DNA from: Acidobacteriota bacterium
Lineage (GTDB): Bacteria > Acidobacteriota > Terriglobia > Terriglobales > Acidobacteriaceae
Assembly: GCA_021778845.1 (NCBI GenBank)
Contig: JAJYBU010000007.1
Coordinates: forward strand, 62,001-126,000
Direction of reading: 5' to 3'
DNA length: 64,000 bases
Positions 18,468-28,736 of the stretch are shown here, piece after piece (the stretch's first letter is position 1; every line of letters begins with the position of its first letter). A model generated the notes under the pieces. It worked only from the letters and a program-made list of their open reading frames with translations, did no database searches and was not told the origin of the DNA. Both the position numbers and the translations under genes were made by a program.

Positions 18468-18722
18468 ATGATAGACACCGATCTCATCGTCAAGCTTCTG
18501 CGCAATCACGGCCACACCGTGCAGTCCGTCGTTCACGTCCCCGATAACGCTGGCGACTACGAGTTTTCAGTCGACGGAACTCTCCTTAGCCTCGCCGAGA
18601 CGCGCCAACTCCTCGAGCACGAAGACAACCAGAAGAGAGCGTCCCGGCCATCGCATCAGCGCTCCGACGGCCACGCTGCCCAGTCATCCATACCGCCTTC
18701 CAAGCCGGTCGGTCCCCACTAA
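18468..18722 (+). CDS. Small protein upstream of ispG
   Basis: The 84-residue product begins '[50 protein letters not shown]', a plausible small alpha/beta domain, and ends in a basic, Ser/Pro-rich tail. I do not recognise it. It lies 20 bases before ispG on the same strand, so it is probably co-transcribed. The first 50 residues look like real protein, with hydrophobic periodicity; the tail less so. Confidence 0.5.
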   Translation: MIDTDLIVKLLRNHGHTVQSVVHVPDNAGDYEFSVDGTLLSLAETRQLLEHEDNQKRASRPSHQRSDGHAAQSSIPPSKPVGPH

Positions 18723-18742
18723 AACTGATAAAATCGTGGTGT

Positions 18743-19975
<1,233 letters not shown>

Positions 19976-20041
19976 GCATCCATCCGCAAGCAACTTCCGT
20001 GCCGACCAACGGGAGGACCACGCGAAGCAGTAATAAGGCGT

Positions 20042-20075
20042 GCAAAATCCCGCCCCGCGCGCAGCGGGATTTTGC
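20042..20075. terminator. Bidirectional terminator between ispG and glycosyltransferase gene
   Basis: GCAAAATCCCGC (20042-20053) pairs perfectly with GCGGGATTTTGC (20064-20075) across a 10-base GC-rich loop. The A/T ends give a T-run on either strand, fitting the convergent genes on both sides. Confidence 0.8.
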
Positions 20076-20077
20076 TG

Positions 20078-21388
20078 TTACCGCCCTTCCTTCTTCGCCC
20101 GCTCCGCAATCTTCCTCGCCACTCGCGTGGCCCGAACCTCCTCATCCCGTTTTTTCCGCGCCTCTCGCTCCCACACAAACGGACTATTGTGCCTGCGCAG
20201 ATCCCGCAACGGGTACAGCGTCCCGCGCCACATCACGCCGCGCCGCGCCAGCACCACCACCATCGACCGGACCATCGCAAACATCAGCGCCAGCGCCCCC
20301 AGCGGATACAGCCACGCATACCGCGCGTCGATCAACGTCTCCGCTCCCATCACCCGGTACGTCGCTCCAATACAGCTCAGGATCACCAGCGCCGGCAGCA
20401 GCGTCGGCAGCCACGCCAGCCCCACCAGCGGCAGCAGGCAAAACGCCGCAATCCACGCACACGCCAGCATCACCAGCAGCGGCTGAAAACCGAACGCCGA
20501 AAACAGATTCTTGGTCATGCCGCGCAGCAGTCCGCTCGCTCCCTTGGCCCAGTGCACCAGCACCATCCCCGGCGCAAACGCGACCCTCTGCCGCATCCCC
20601 GCCGCCTTCATCCGCCGCCCCAGCGTCACATCCTCCACCACCGCCAGCCGCTGCGGCAGCCATCCGCCAATCTCGTTCAGCGCATCCCGCCTCACCAGGT
20701 TGAACGCCCCAATCCCCGTCACATCGCGCCGCGCCTTCGGGTCCTCCACCTTCCACGGCCGCGACGCCCACAGTCCCATCATCTGCAAAAATCCCAGCAC
20801 GATCCCCTCACCCCGCGACCGCACCTCCACCGTCGGCATCACCACCAGGTGATCGGCCTGCATATCCTGCGCACACACCATCGCGCGCCGCAGTATCGAC
20901 GGCGAAAACAGCACATCCGCATCCGTGAACAGCAGGTAATCCGACGCACTATTCTCCGTCGCCACCATCAGCGCAAACGTCTTGCCCAGCCAACCCTCGG
21001 GCAGCTCGGCAATGTGAATCGCCGCCAGCCTGCCCGGCTTCTTCTCCGCATACTCAGCCACACACGCGTCCACGATCGCGCCCGTCCCGTCGGTCGATCG
21101 ATCATCCACCACCAGCACCCGCAGCCCCGCATAATCCGCCGCCATCAACGCATCGAGCGTCGCCGCAATCTTCTCCGCCTCATCGCGCGCCGGCACCACC
21201 ACCGTCAGCGTCGGCGTCCCCTCCGGCTGCGCGTCCCAATCCACCATCGTCAAATCCACCATCCCCGGCAGCAACTGAATCACATCATACGTCCGCAGCA
21301 CCCACACCAGCGCGATCCCCCACGCCACCGTCTGCAGCACGCCGCTCCAGAACTCCGTCACATGAAAACTCAACCCGTGCCAACTCAA
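20078..21388 (-). CDS. Membrane-bound family 2 glycosyltransferase
   Basis: The 436-residue protein has an N-terminal membrane helix, then a GT-A domain of family 2. This domain shows 'TPTLTVVVPARDEAEKIAATLDAL', 'LRVLVVDDRSTDGTGAIVD', the DxD-type 'YLLFTDADVLFSP', a 'GIGAFNLVRRDALNEIGGW' acceptor segment and 'VEDVTLGRRMKAAG'. About four C-terminal membrane segments and a charged tail follow. The architecture resembles transferases acting on lipid acceptors such as hopanoid or carotenoid glycosyltransferases; the acceptor is unknown. Its start overlaps the MFS gene stop by four bases, and it ends the seven-gene run. Confidence 0.88.
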   Translation of the reverse strand: MSWHGLSFHVTEFWSGVLQTVAWGIALVWVLRTYDVIQLLPGMVDLTMVDWDAQPEGTPTLTVVVPARDEAEKIAATLDALMAADYAGLRVLVVDDRSTDGTGAIVDACVAEYAEKKPGRLAAIHIAELPEGWLGKTFALMVATENSASDYLLFTDADVLFSPSILRRAMVCAQDMQADHLVVMPTVEVRSRGEGIVLGFLQMMGLWASRPWKVEDPKARRDVTGIGAFNLVRRDALNEIGGWLPQRLAVVEDVTLGRRMKAAGMRQRVAFAPGMVLVHWAKGASGLLRGMTKNLFSAFGFQPLLVMLACAWIAAFCLLPLVGLAWLPTLLPALVILSCIGATYRVMGAETLIDARYAWLYPLGALALMFAMVRSMVVVLARRGVMWRGTLYPLRDLRRHNSPFVWEREARKKRDEEVRATRVARKIAERAKKEGR

Positions 21389-22674
21389 ATCGCATCACTT
21401 TCCAGCGCATGATGAAGCCGCGGCGCATACCTCGCTCCATTGAAGAAGATCAGCGCGGCCGCCGCAAACGCAATCAGCGTCACCCCCAGCCCCATCCGCA
21501 GGTTCGTATAGTCGCTCACCATCCCGATAATCTTCGGCGAAAACGCATCGCCAAACACATGCAGCGCAAACAACTGCCCCGCCATCGCCGTCGCGCGCAG
21601 GTTCGACGGCACCGCGTTCAACGTCGCCGCATTCACCGGCCCCGTTCCCAGAAATACCAGGAACACCGCAACGCCCAGCGCCGGCAGCGTCGTATTCCGC
21701 GGCCCAAAGAAGCACAGCATCGCCGGAGGCACCGCCAGCACCGCACTCAGCGCCGGCACCAGGTACAGCGCCTTGTCCGTCTTCTTCGACCACCAGTGCG
21801 CCAGCACCCCGCCCACCACCGTTCCTCCCAGCCCGCACACCACCGTAATTCCACCCATGATCGTTCCCGCCGCCGCAACGCTGCGCCCATCCATTCGGCT
21901 CAAGAACGACGGCATCCACCACGAGATTCCACCCAGTGAAAACGTCACCGCCGCATAGCCCAGGATCGAACTCATATACGCTCGGTTTTTCACCAGGTGC
22001 CCCACCTGCGCAAGATATTCGCTACCCTTCTCGCGCGTTGTCGTCGCTGGTCTCGAGTCTGCTTCCTCAACACGCGGCGGTTCCCGCATGAAGAACAAAA
22101 TCAGCAACGCAATCACCGCCCCCGGCACCGCCGACACAATAAACGCCATCCGCCATCCATGGCTTGCCGCCACCACGCCACCCGACAGATAGCCCAGCGC
22201 CGCCCCCACCGGAATCGCCACATTGAAGACCGTCAACACCGCATTGCGCTGGTCGTCCGCAAAATAATCCGCCAGCAGCGCCGGCGCAAAGATCCCAAAA
22301 CTCGCCTCGCCAACACCCAGCGCAGCGTGCCGCAGGTTCAGCGACACATAACTCTGCACGCTCGCCGTAAAAAAGTTCATCGCCGCAATCATCAGCGCGG
22401 CAATCACAATCATCGGCTTGCGCGGAAACCGGTCCCCCAGCCACCCCGTCACCGGCGACGACAGCACATACGCAATAAAAAACCACAGCGTCAGCGACCC
22501 AATCTGGCTATCAGAAAGATGAAACTCGCCCTTAATCTGTTCCTGCACCGCCGGCAGAATATATCGATCCAGGTAGTTCACAAAGTTCATCGCCGTCAGC
22601 AGGCAAAGCGCCACCACCGCCCCCCTGACCGGGATCTCTTTAGGTTTTGCTGCCGTTCCCGTGGCCATCGTCAT
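21385..22674 (-). CDS. Major facilitator superfamily transporter (Spinster-like)
   Basis: The 429-residue protein has 12 predicted membrane helices. Its N-terminal signature 'MNFVNYLDRYILPAVQEQIKGEF' and the loop 'GWLGDRFPRKPMIV' are typical of the Spinster/sphingolipid-transporter-like branch of the MFS. The substrate is not predictable. It lies between queF (15-base gap) and the glycosyltransferase gene (four-base overlap), so a role in moving a lipid or glycolipid made by that enzyme is a reasonable guess. Confidence 0.88.
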   Translation of the reverse strand: MTMATGTAAKPKEIPVRGAVVALCLLTAMNFVNYLDRYILPAVQEQIKGEFHLSDSQIGSLTLWFFIAYVLSSPVTGWLGDRFPRKPMIVIAALMIAAMNFFTASVQSYVSLNLRHAALGVGEASFGIFAPALLADYFADDQRNAVLTVFNVAIPVGAALGYLSGGVVAASHGWRMAFIVSAVPGAVIALLILFFMREPPRVEEADSRPATTTREKGSEYLAQVGHLVKNRAYMSSILGYAAVTFSLGGISWWMPSFLSRMDGRSVAAAGTIMGGITVVCGLGGTVVGGVLAHWWSKKTDKALYLVPALSAVLAVPPAMLCFFGPRNTTLPALGVAVFLVFLGTGPVNAATLNAVPSNLRATAMAGQLFALHVFGDAFSPKIIGMVSDYTNLRMGLGVTLIAFAAAALIFFNGARYAPRLHHALESDAI

Positions 22675-22689
22675 GATGAGCCGAGAATA

Positions 22690-23106
22690 TCAGCCTTCTC
22701 TCCGAAACTCTTCCGTCCGCGGATACCGCGCCGTCACCACCGTCGAGATCCCGCCCCGTGGCCGAAAGTCTCCCTTGATCTCCGCCCACACCGGGTCGGT
22801 CGCCTTCACCACATCATCCAGCACCTGGTTCACAATATTCTCCTGAAAGATTCCCAGATTGCGGTACGTAAACAGATACTCCTTCAGGCTCTTCAACTCG
22901 AGGCATTTCTCCCGCGGCATATAGCGGATCGTGAGCACGCCAAAGTCCGGCAGCCCGGTCTTCGGGCACACGCTGGTAAACTCCGGGTCGTCGATCAAAA
23001 TCTCATACGCGCGAAACTGGTTCTGCCAGGTTTCAATCTCTGGAAACTGTGTCTCAAGCCCCGCCTTCGCGTGGTCATCCGTGTAGCCTGTCGTGTGCTG
23101 TACCAT
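22690..23106 (-). CDS. queF: NADPH-dependent 7-cyano-7-deazaguanine reductase
   Basis: The 138-residue protein is a short (type I, YkvM-like) QueF, which reduces the nitrile preQ0 to the amine preQ1 in queuosine biosynthesis. The catalytic Cys47 in 'FTSVCPKTGLPDFG' forms the thioimide and Asp54 is the proton donor. The QueF signature 'ELKSLKEY' (residues 70-77) binds NADPH. It is embedded in a secretion/membrane run, with no other que genes in the window. Confidence 0.95.
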   Translation of the reverse strand: MVQHTTGYTDDHAKAGLETQFPEIETWQNQFRAYEILIDDPEFTSVCPKTGLPDFGVLTIRYMPREKCLELKSLKEYLFTYRNLGIFQENIVNQVLDDVVKATDPVWAEIKGDFRPRGGISTVVTARYPRTEEFRREG

Positions 23107-23151
23107 CCCTCTAGTCTATCTCCGTAATCCCAATCGACAGACACCCCCAAC

Positions 23152-24180
23152 CTAGTTCGTGCTCCCCGGCACCGCAGCCGGCGCATTATTCGAAGCCCCA
23201 ATCCTCCGCAGCGTAGGCTCCTTCGCCGCCATCTTCTTCACCACCCCGCGCTTATTCTGTATCCGTTGCAGCCGCGCCTTCACCTGCTCAAACTCCGACG
23301 TCGTCACCAGATACTCCGGCCGCGCCGGCAGGATCGTCGCAATCTCATGTTCCACCGCGGCAATCCGTTCCGGAGTCGCCGGATGGTCGCTGAACGCCTT
23401 CGAGATCGCGCCCGGTTTATGCTTCTCCAGCGCATCCAGCTTCTCGAAGATCGTTACCATCCCCTGCGGGTCGTATCCCGCCCTGTACATATACTGAATC
23501 CCCAGGTAATCCGCCTGCGCCTCATAGTCGCGCGAGAACTCCAGCAACGTCAGCGGCATCGCCAGTTGCGACGCCTCATACACCCCATACCCCGTCCACG
23601 ATCCCTGCGCAAACACAATCATCGGGATCGTCCCAATCTCCATATAGCCCATCCGCGTCATCTCCCGCGCCGCGTGGTGTGCCGCCACGTGCGCAATCTC
23701 ATGCGCCATCACGCCTGCCAGCTCGTCCTCCGAGTCGCACGCCAGAATCAGCCCCGAGTCCACATAAAAATATCCCCCCGGCAGCGCCATCGCATTGATC
23801 TCATCCGTATCCAGCACCTTGATCGTGAACGGCACCTTCGCATCCGAGTTCCGCACCAGGTTCTGTCCTATGCGATTCACATACTCCACCACCACCGGGT
23901 CCGTCACCAGGTGCGACGACTTCTCAACCTCCACCGAATACTGCCGCCCAATCCCCGCCTCCCAGTTCGGCGAGTACCAGTTACGCATTCCCCGCCCGCC
24001 AATCTTCCGCTGCCCCACCGCATCCACATCCGCCTCCGACCCCTTCTTGATATGCGGATCCAGATGGTCCCCCGGCGACGCCACCTTCGCCGTCGCAGCC
24101 GTTCCCGTCTGCGGCGCCGGCTGCTGACCACACATCGCCCCACACCCTATCACCAAAGCCGCGAGTGTCAGCAATCGCAT
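23152..24180 (-). CDS. Secreted M48-family metalloprotease
   Basis: I choose the ATG at 24180 (MRLLTLAALVIGCGAMCGQQ), which starts a signal peptide, over an upstream frame extension. The product has 342 residues. It contains the zinc motif HEIAH (about residues 160-164), the preceding 'GGYFYVDSGLILACDSEDELAGVMA', and 'SRDYEAQADYLGIQYMYRAGYDP' carrying the third ligand Glu. This is the BepA/YcaL-like periplasmic class, often involved in outer-membrane protein quality control. It sits right after two pseudopilins and a secretin, which suggests a role in assembly or turnover of that machine. Confidence 0.9.
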   Translation of the reverse strand: MRLLTLAALVIGCGAMCGQQPAPQTGTAATAKVASPGDHLDPHIKKGSEADVDAVGQRKIGGRGMRNWYSPNWEAGIGRQYSVEVEKSSHLVTDPVVVEYVNRIGQNLVRNSDAKVPFTIKVLDTDEINAMALPGGYFYVDSGLILACDSEDELAGVMAHEIAHVAAHHAAREMTRMGYMEIGTIPMIVFAQGSWTGYGVYEASQLAMPLTLLEFSRDYEAQADYLGIQYMYRAGYDPQGMVTIFEKLDALEKHKPGAISKAFSDHPATPERIAAVEHEIATILPARPEYLVTTSEFEQVKARLQRIQNKRGVVKKMAAKEPTLRRIGASNNAPAAVPGSTN

Positions 24181-24216
24181 AGCAACTCCAGCCCCACAAC
24201 GAACCACAGTTTCATC

Positions 24217-24636
24217 TCACCACGTGTTGTACGTCGTCCCGTCGCTCGCAATCCCCTCCGACCCCGAGTGCACATCATCCATCCCCCCCTGCGTCTGGTT
24301 GATGTCAGTCATCGTATCCGACTGCCCCGTAATCCACGTATCGCTGCTGCTCGTCATCGGATCAATCGGGATCGACTTCAGATACCCCGCCTGCACCAGG
24401 TCATCCAGCGATTCCGGTGCCTTCTCCTTGTCCACCGTATAGCTGTCGATCGCCGTCCGCATCGTGTGCAGGTCTTCCCGCAGCACCGCTTCCTTCGCCT
24501 TCTGGATCGACCGTATGTAGCTCGGAATCGCAATCGCTGCAAGGATTCCAATGATCGTCATCACGATCATCAACTCGACCAGCGTAAAGCCGCTGTCGCC
24601 CTTCCCCCCACCGCGAATTTTCCTGACCAATCCCAT
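24217..24636 (-). CDS. Type II secretion/pilus pseudopilin (GspG-like), second copy
   Basis: I place the start at 24636 (MGLVRKIRGGG), with AGGAAG just upstream; the product is 139 residues. It has a class-III prepilin signal, cleavage after Gly in 'GDSGFTLVELMIVMTIIGILAAIAIP', with Phe+1 and Glu+5. A helical spine, 'LREDLHTMRTAIDSYTVDKEKAPESLDDLV' and 'IPIDPMTSSSDTWI' are typical of GspG major pseudopilins. The acidic, Gly-rich C-terminus has the same closing pattern (TTYNTW) as the upstream pseudopilin (TKYKTW). Confidence 0.9.
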   Translation of the reverse strand: MGLVRKIRGGGKGDSGFTLVELMIVMTIIGILAAIAIPSYIRSIQKAKEAVLREDLHTMRTAIDSYTVDKEKAPESLDDLVQAGYLKSIPIDPMTSSSDTWITGQSDTMTDINQTQGGMDDVHSGSEGIASDGTTYNTW

Positions 24637-24655
24637 CGACTTCCTGCTTCCTGCA

Positions 24656-25150
24656 TCACCACGTCTTGTACTTGGTTCCGTCCAGCCCTGTCCCGTCGCT
24701 CTTGCTGTACACGTCGTACACATCCTGCCCGCCAAAGCTGTCCGAGTCCGGCGCATCCTGATTCGACCGCAGCCCCCAATCCGTATTCCCCGTCATCGGG
24801 TCCACCGGAATCTCGCGCAGAAACCGCATCTTCTTACTCTTCACGTCCACGCCATTCACCAGCGTCTGCAAATCCGGCGGGTAGTTATTCGAGTCCGCCT
24901 TGGTCTGAATTCCACCCAGATCCGCCACATCCTTGTACATATCGATCGCCCGGCGCATCTCCCACAGATCGGCGCGCAACTCGCGTTCCTTGGAGCGCTT
25001 CACCTCAAACCTCACCGCCGGAATCGCCGCCGTCGCCAGGATCGCAAGAATCGTCACGACGATGATCAACTCGGTCAGCGTCACGCCCATCTCGCCGGTA
25101 CGCAGCGGCAGCCGCAGTCTCCCTGTTCTGATCCCGCTCTCGTCCGCCAT
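24656..25150 (-). CDS. Type II secretion/pilus pseudopilin (GspG-like), first copy
   Basis: The start at 25150 (MADESGIRTGR) has a GGAGGG ribosome binding site; the product is 164 residues. The prepilin signal is 'GEMGVTLTELIIVVTILAILATAAIP', with Val at +1 rather than Phe and Glu at +5. 'LRADLWEMRRAIDMYKDVADLG', 'YPPDLQTLVNGVD' and 'EIPVDPMTGNTDWGL' match GspG. It lies 43 bases after the secretin gene and 19 before the second pseudopilin; the two are paralogues. Confidence 0.9.
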   Translation of the reverse strand: MADESGIRTGRLRLPLRTGEMGVTLTELIIVVTILAILATAAIPAVRFEVKRSKERELRADLWEMRRAIDMYKDVADLGGIQTKADSNNYPPDLQTLVNGVDVKSKKMRFLREIPVDPMTGNTDWGLRSNQDAPDSDSFGGQDVYDVYSKSDGTGLDGTKYKTW

Positions 25151-25193
25151 CGTCCCTCCTTCCGTCGTCGTTCGCACGCCCTCGCTCTCCGTC

Positions 25194-27947
25194 TTATTTG
25201 ACGTGCACCACCGCCTGAACGCCAACCGAAGGAATAACCTTTTGCTGACTGTCCCTGGTACCGATCCGCGTCAGCGCGAGCGTCGAATCTCCCGCCGCCA
25301 CCGCCTTGAACGTCAGCGTGCAAACCGCTCCCTGCCCGTCTACGCCCTTGGTTCCCGGCGGCCTCGTCGCCGAAATCGTCACCGCCCCATTCCCTTCATC
25401 GCGGTGCACCAGCGCCACATCCTGCCCATCCTTGCCCAGCAACTCGCCCGAATCCACATTCACCAGCGACAGTACCTTCGGATCAAACTGTATCTGCACC
25501 GGCACCGCAAACAGGTCATGCGCATTCGCAGCCATCACCGACACCTGGAACGTCGACCCCACCGCCTGATTCGATACCGCCGGCAGCACCGTCAGCGTTA
25601 CCTGCGTCGCAGCCGGCACCGTCCAGTTCGGCGTAATCGGCACCGACGCAGCCGCCCCCGGCGTCATCGGCTTCGCATCCGCCGCCATCTTCCCAATCAT
25701 CGCCTGCGCCGCATTTGCAGCCGAGGTCGTCGACGAAGGCATCTGCTGAGCCGTCGTCGCCGCCACCGCTTCGTCATTCTTGCTCGGCTTCTTCCGCAGC
25801 AACTCCACCGACTGGCTCGTCCCCGTGTAGATCGCCCGCGTGTTCTCGTCCGTCAGAATCGACTCCCGCACAATATGCGGAATAATCAGAAACACGATAT
25901 CGTCCGTCTGCTGAATCTTGTCCGTGCTCGCGAAGAAGTACTTCAAAATCGGCAGCTCGCCCAGCCCCGGCGTCCCGCTTATGTTCTTCGTATCCTGCAC
26001 CTGCATCAGGCCGGCCAGCAGCGCAGGCTCTCCGTCCTTCAACTGAATAATCTGTTCCGCCACGCGCTGCGAGATAATCGGCTCCGTCACTCCCGTAATG
26101 TTCACCGATCCGTTCTGCGCCGAAACCTCCACCTTCAGCTTCAGCGACACCTCGCCGTCATAGTGCACCGTCGGCGTCATGTCGATATTCACGCCCACAT
26201 CCAGGTACGTAAACTGCGTCTGCACGCCCAGCGACGCCGTCGTAATCGCCGTTCCCGCCGAGTACGATCCCGTCGCCACCGGAATCTTCGACCCGATCTT
26301 CAGCGTCGAGTGCTGGCCGTCCGTCGCCCGAATCCGCGGGTTCTGCAAAATGCGCGTGTCCGAGTCCGTCAGCAGCGCATTCACCGTTCCTCCGCCCACC
26401 GACACCGCAAAGTTTGTCGCATTCAGATTCCCCAGCGTGTTCAGCGTAATGCCCGCCGTCGTCGGCGTCGTCGCAATGCCGTTGGTCGTGGTCGTGGCCG
26501 TATTATTCGTCGTAATATTCGCATTACTGTACTGCGGCGTCAGCCCAAAGCTCTGCGGCAGCGTAATGCCCAGGTTCCGTTCCAGTTGCCGGCTCACCTC
26601 CAGCTCGGCCACATCCACCACGACCTCCGCTTTGGTGCGGTCCAGGTCGTTGATAATCTTCTCCGCCAGAATCAACTCATCCGGTGTTCCCCGAATCACC
26701 AGCGCATTCTGGCTCGCCACCAGGTAGATCTTCAGCCCCGGATCCAGCAGGTTGCGGATCGCCACCATAATCTCGTTCGCGTCATTCTGCTGCGACACAT
26801 TCGTCAGGTAAAACGTCTGCACGGCGAGGTCATCATCCTCAGTCCGCTTGGCGCGCGTGTTCTGCGCCACAAAAATCGTATTGCTGGTCACCGGCTTCCA
26901 GAACGTCCCGCTCAGCACCCCCACAATATGCAGCGCATCCGGCAGCGAAACACTATTCAAATCCACCGGAATCCGCTTCGACACGTACTCCGGATCGAAG
27001 ATCACATTCAGCCCCGCCGCCTTGCAGATCGCCTGGTAGACGACCTTCGTATCCTCCACCATATGCAGCGTAATCGGATCATCCGACACCGGCTGCAGCG
27101 CCACCGGCCCACCCAGCGTTCCAATCTCCTTCTGCATCTGCGCCTGGTACGGAGTCTGCTCGCCCATCCCCGGCACCAGCACCCCACCCGGCGACGCTCC
27201 TCCCGTCCCTCCGCCGCCAGTTCCACCAGCCGCTCCGCCCGCCGCCGGCCCACCTCCCGGCACGGACCGCTTCTCCATCACCTGCAACTCCTGCGCAGCC
27301 GACTGATTCCCCGGATCAATCTGCAGCGCCCGCGCAAACTCATTAATCGCCCCGCCCACATCCCCCGACTGCCGCAGCACCCGTCCCCGATCCACATGCA
27401 TCTCCGACGCCTTGAACCGCATGCTCTCGAAGCTTGTTCGGTAGCGCAAGTCGTTCGGCTTCTTCAGATGCGCCTGCCGGTACTCCTCAAACGCCTCGTC
27501 ATAGTCCTGGCGAGCCTCTGACCGCTTTCCCCGGCTGTTCCACGTGCTGGCCGACTGGCCGTGCGCCGACGTCACCGCCATGCCCGAAAGCAGCATCACC
27601 CCCAGCATCATTCCCAGCGACGCAGCCGCCAGCCTTCGCCGCGGCGACAACCTCACACGCCGGCCTGGCGCCGGTACCCGCCCGGTCATCCCGCCCAGCC
27701 ACGCATAGCCTCTCGCCGTCCGCGCAGAACCTCGTTGATTGATCTCCATCGGTGGCCGTACCTGCATACCTGCAACCCGCTCCAGAATGCCTCGGACACT
27801 GGTCTCGAAGTACCGCCGCGCGTCCGCTCCAATCCCCTTCCCGGGGTGCATGGGAGCGTCCTCGGCTGCAGTCTCGAGCGGTTGGTCGGGCTCACCTGAT
27901 GATACAGCCATAATCCGTTGCTTCACTAGTCTCTCCGCCTCAAACAT
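25194..27947 (-). CDS. TPR-secretin-cohesin fusion (GspD/PilQ-type)
   Basis: The open frame is 917 codons. The N-terminus is uncertain: a signal-like segment at about residues 105-130 ('LGMMLGVMLLSGMAVTSAHGQ') suggests a start at the ATG near 27749 or 27689, but upstream residues may be real. Domains in order are TPR-like repeats (about 135-235), a Gly/Pro linker, an STN/N0 domain ('ICKAAGLNVIFDPEYVSKRIPVDL'), secretin N1 ('NALVIRGTPDELILAEKIINDLD') and the secretin core. The core carries 'EPIISQRVAEQIIQLKDGEPALLAGLM' and 'TPGLGELPILKYFFAS'. A cohesin-like domain (about 785-917, 'VGSTFQVSVMAANAHDLFAVPVQIQFDP') ends the protein. It forms an outer-membrane secretion pore and is first in a seven-gene run. 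Confidence 0.9.
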   Translation of the reverse strand: MFEAERLVKQRIMAVSSGEPDQPLETAAEDAPMHPGKGIGADARRYFETSVRGILERVAGMQVRPPMEINQRGSARTARGYAWLGGMTGRVPAPGRRVRLSPRRRLAAASLGMMLGVMLLSGMAVTSAHGQSASTWNSRGKRSEARQDYDEAFEEYRQAHLKKPNDLRYRTSFESMRFKASEMHVDRGRVLRQSGDVGGAINEFARALQIDPGNQSAAQELQVMEKRSVPGGGPAAGGAAGGTGGGGTGGASPGGVLVPGMGEQTPYQAQMQKEIGTLGGPVALQPVSDDPITLHMVEDTKVVYQAICKAAGLNVIFDPEYVSKRIPVDLNSVSLPDALHIVGVLSGTFWKPVTSNTIFVAQNTRAKRTEDDDLAVQTFYLTNVSQQNDANEIMVAIRNLLDPGLKIYLVASQNALVIRGTPDELILAEKIINDLDRTKAEVVVDVAELEVSRQLERNLGITLPQSFGLTPQYSNANITTNNTATTTTNGIATTPTTAGITLNTLGNLNATNFAVSVGGGTVNALLTDSDTRILQNPRIRATDGQHSTLKIGSKIPVATGSYSAGTAITTASLGVQTQFTYLDVGVNIDMTPTVHYDGEVSLKLKVEVSAQNGSVNITGVTEPIISQRVAEQIIQLKDGEPALLAGLMQVQDTKNISGTPGLGELPILKYFFASTDKIQQTDDIVFLIIPHIVRESILTDENTRAIYTGTSQSVELLRKKPSKNDEAVAATTAQQMPSSTTSAANAAQAMIGKMAADAKPMTPGAAASVPITPNWTVPAATQVTLTVLPAVSNQAVGSTFQVSVMAANAHDLFAVPVQIQFDPKVLSLVNVDSGELLGKDGQDVALVHRDEGNGAVTISATRPPGTKGVDGQGAVCTLTFKAVAAGDSTLALTRIGTRDSQQKVIPSVGVQAVVHVK

Positions 27948-28148
27948 ACCGCATCATCCATCCACGGAGAGCTACCACACCCTCTCGCAGCGCCGCATCT
28001 GTCGCCTGAAATACTTCGTTCTCTCATTGGACGCAGCCATCGCCCCGAAGTTGGCGTCCCTCCCCTCGAACCCGCTTCGACTCTGCTAGCATCAAACTTC
28101 CAGACGTCCGTAATCACTCATTGCTGTTCTTCCCTGAACCCTGCTCTC

Positions 28149-28688
28149 ATGGCCCGCTCGCTCTCCAACCCGACCGTTCCCGCCCCACCCAAGCCCTCCG
28201 CCAAGCCCAAGGACCGCGACCCCGTCGCCTCCGGCCTGCGCGACGCAGCCTTTAACCGTTCCGCCAGCTTCAACTACTTCCTCTCCGACCGCTTCGAAGC
28301 CGGCGTCGCCCTGCGCGGCACCGAGGTCAAATCCATCCGCGAAGGCAAGGCCAACCTCAAGGACGCCTACGGCCTGCTCAAGGACGGCGAGTGTTTCCTC
28401 CTCAACGCCCACATCGGCCCCTTCTCGCACGGCAACGCCATGAACCACGAGTCCCTGCGCACCCGCAAACTTCTGCTCCACAGGCGTGAGATCGACAAAC
28501 TCGAAGGCTTAACGAAGCAGAAGGGTTACACGCTCATCCCGGTCAAGCTTTACTTCCGCAACGGCCGCGTCAAGTGCGAACTCGCCCTGGCCAAAGGCAA
28601 GCAGGACTGGGACAAGCGCGCCACCGAGCGAGCCCGCGAAGGCGACAAGGAAGCCCGCGCGGCCATCGCCCGTTCCCAGCGCAGCTAA
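28149..28688 (+). CDS. smpB: SsrA-binding protein SmpB
   Basis: The 179-residue protein binds tmRNA and brings it to stalled ribosomes for trans-translation. The conserved core is complete: 'NRSASFNYFLSDRFEAGVALRGTEVKSIREGKANLKDAY', 'NAHIGPFSHGN', 'RTRKLLLHRREIDKLEG', and 'LIPVKLYFRNGRVKCELALAKGKQDWDKR'. An N-terminal extension of about 25 Pro/Lys-rich residues is longer than in most homologues, so the true start could be a little downstream. No ssrA gene was found nearby. Confidence 0.96.
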   Translation: MARSLSNPTVPAPPKPSAKPKDRDPVASGLRDAAFNRSASFNYFLSDRFEAGVALRGTEVKSIREGKANLKDAYGLLKDGECFLLNAHIGPFSHGNAMNHESLRTRKLLLHRREIDKLEGLTKQKGYTLIPVKLYFRNGRVKCELALAKGKQDWDKRATERAREGDKEARAAIARSQRS

Positions 28689-28736
28689 GCGGTTGCCCTT
28701 CGCTCCGGCGCAACGATACGTTACACTCGCCTTACG

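Noticed and set aside
17983-18471. 162-codon frame before the small gene at 18468
   Set aside because: Ser/His/Arg-rich, no domain, no ribosome binding site; looks like non-coding DNA.
20072-21412. Long open frame antisense to the glycosyltransferase gene
   Set aside because: Encodes an Arg/His/Pro/Gln-rich product, the usual shadow of a GC-rich, third-position-biased gene; the opposite strand has a full GT2 enzyme.
24933-27521. 862-codon open frame antisense to the secretin
   Set aside because: Arg/His-rich low-complexity translation without domains; the secretin on the other strand is unequivocal.
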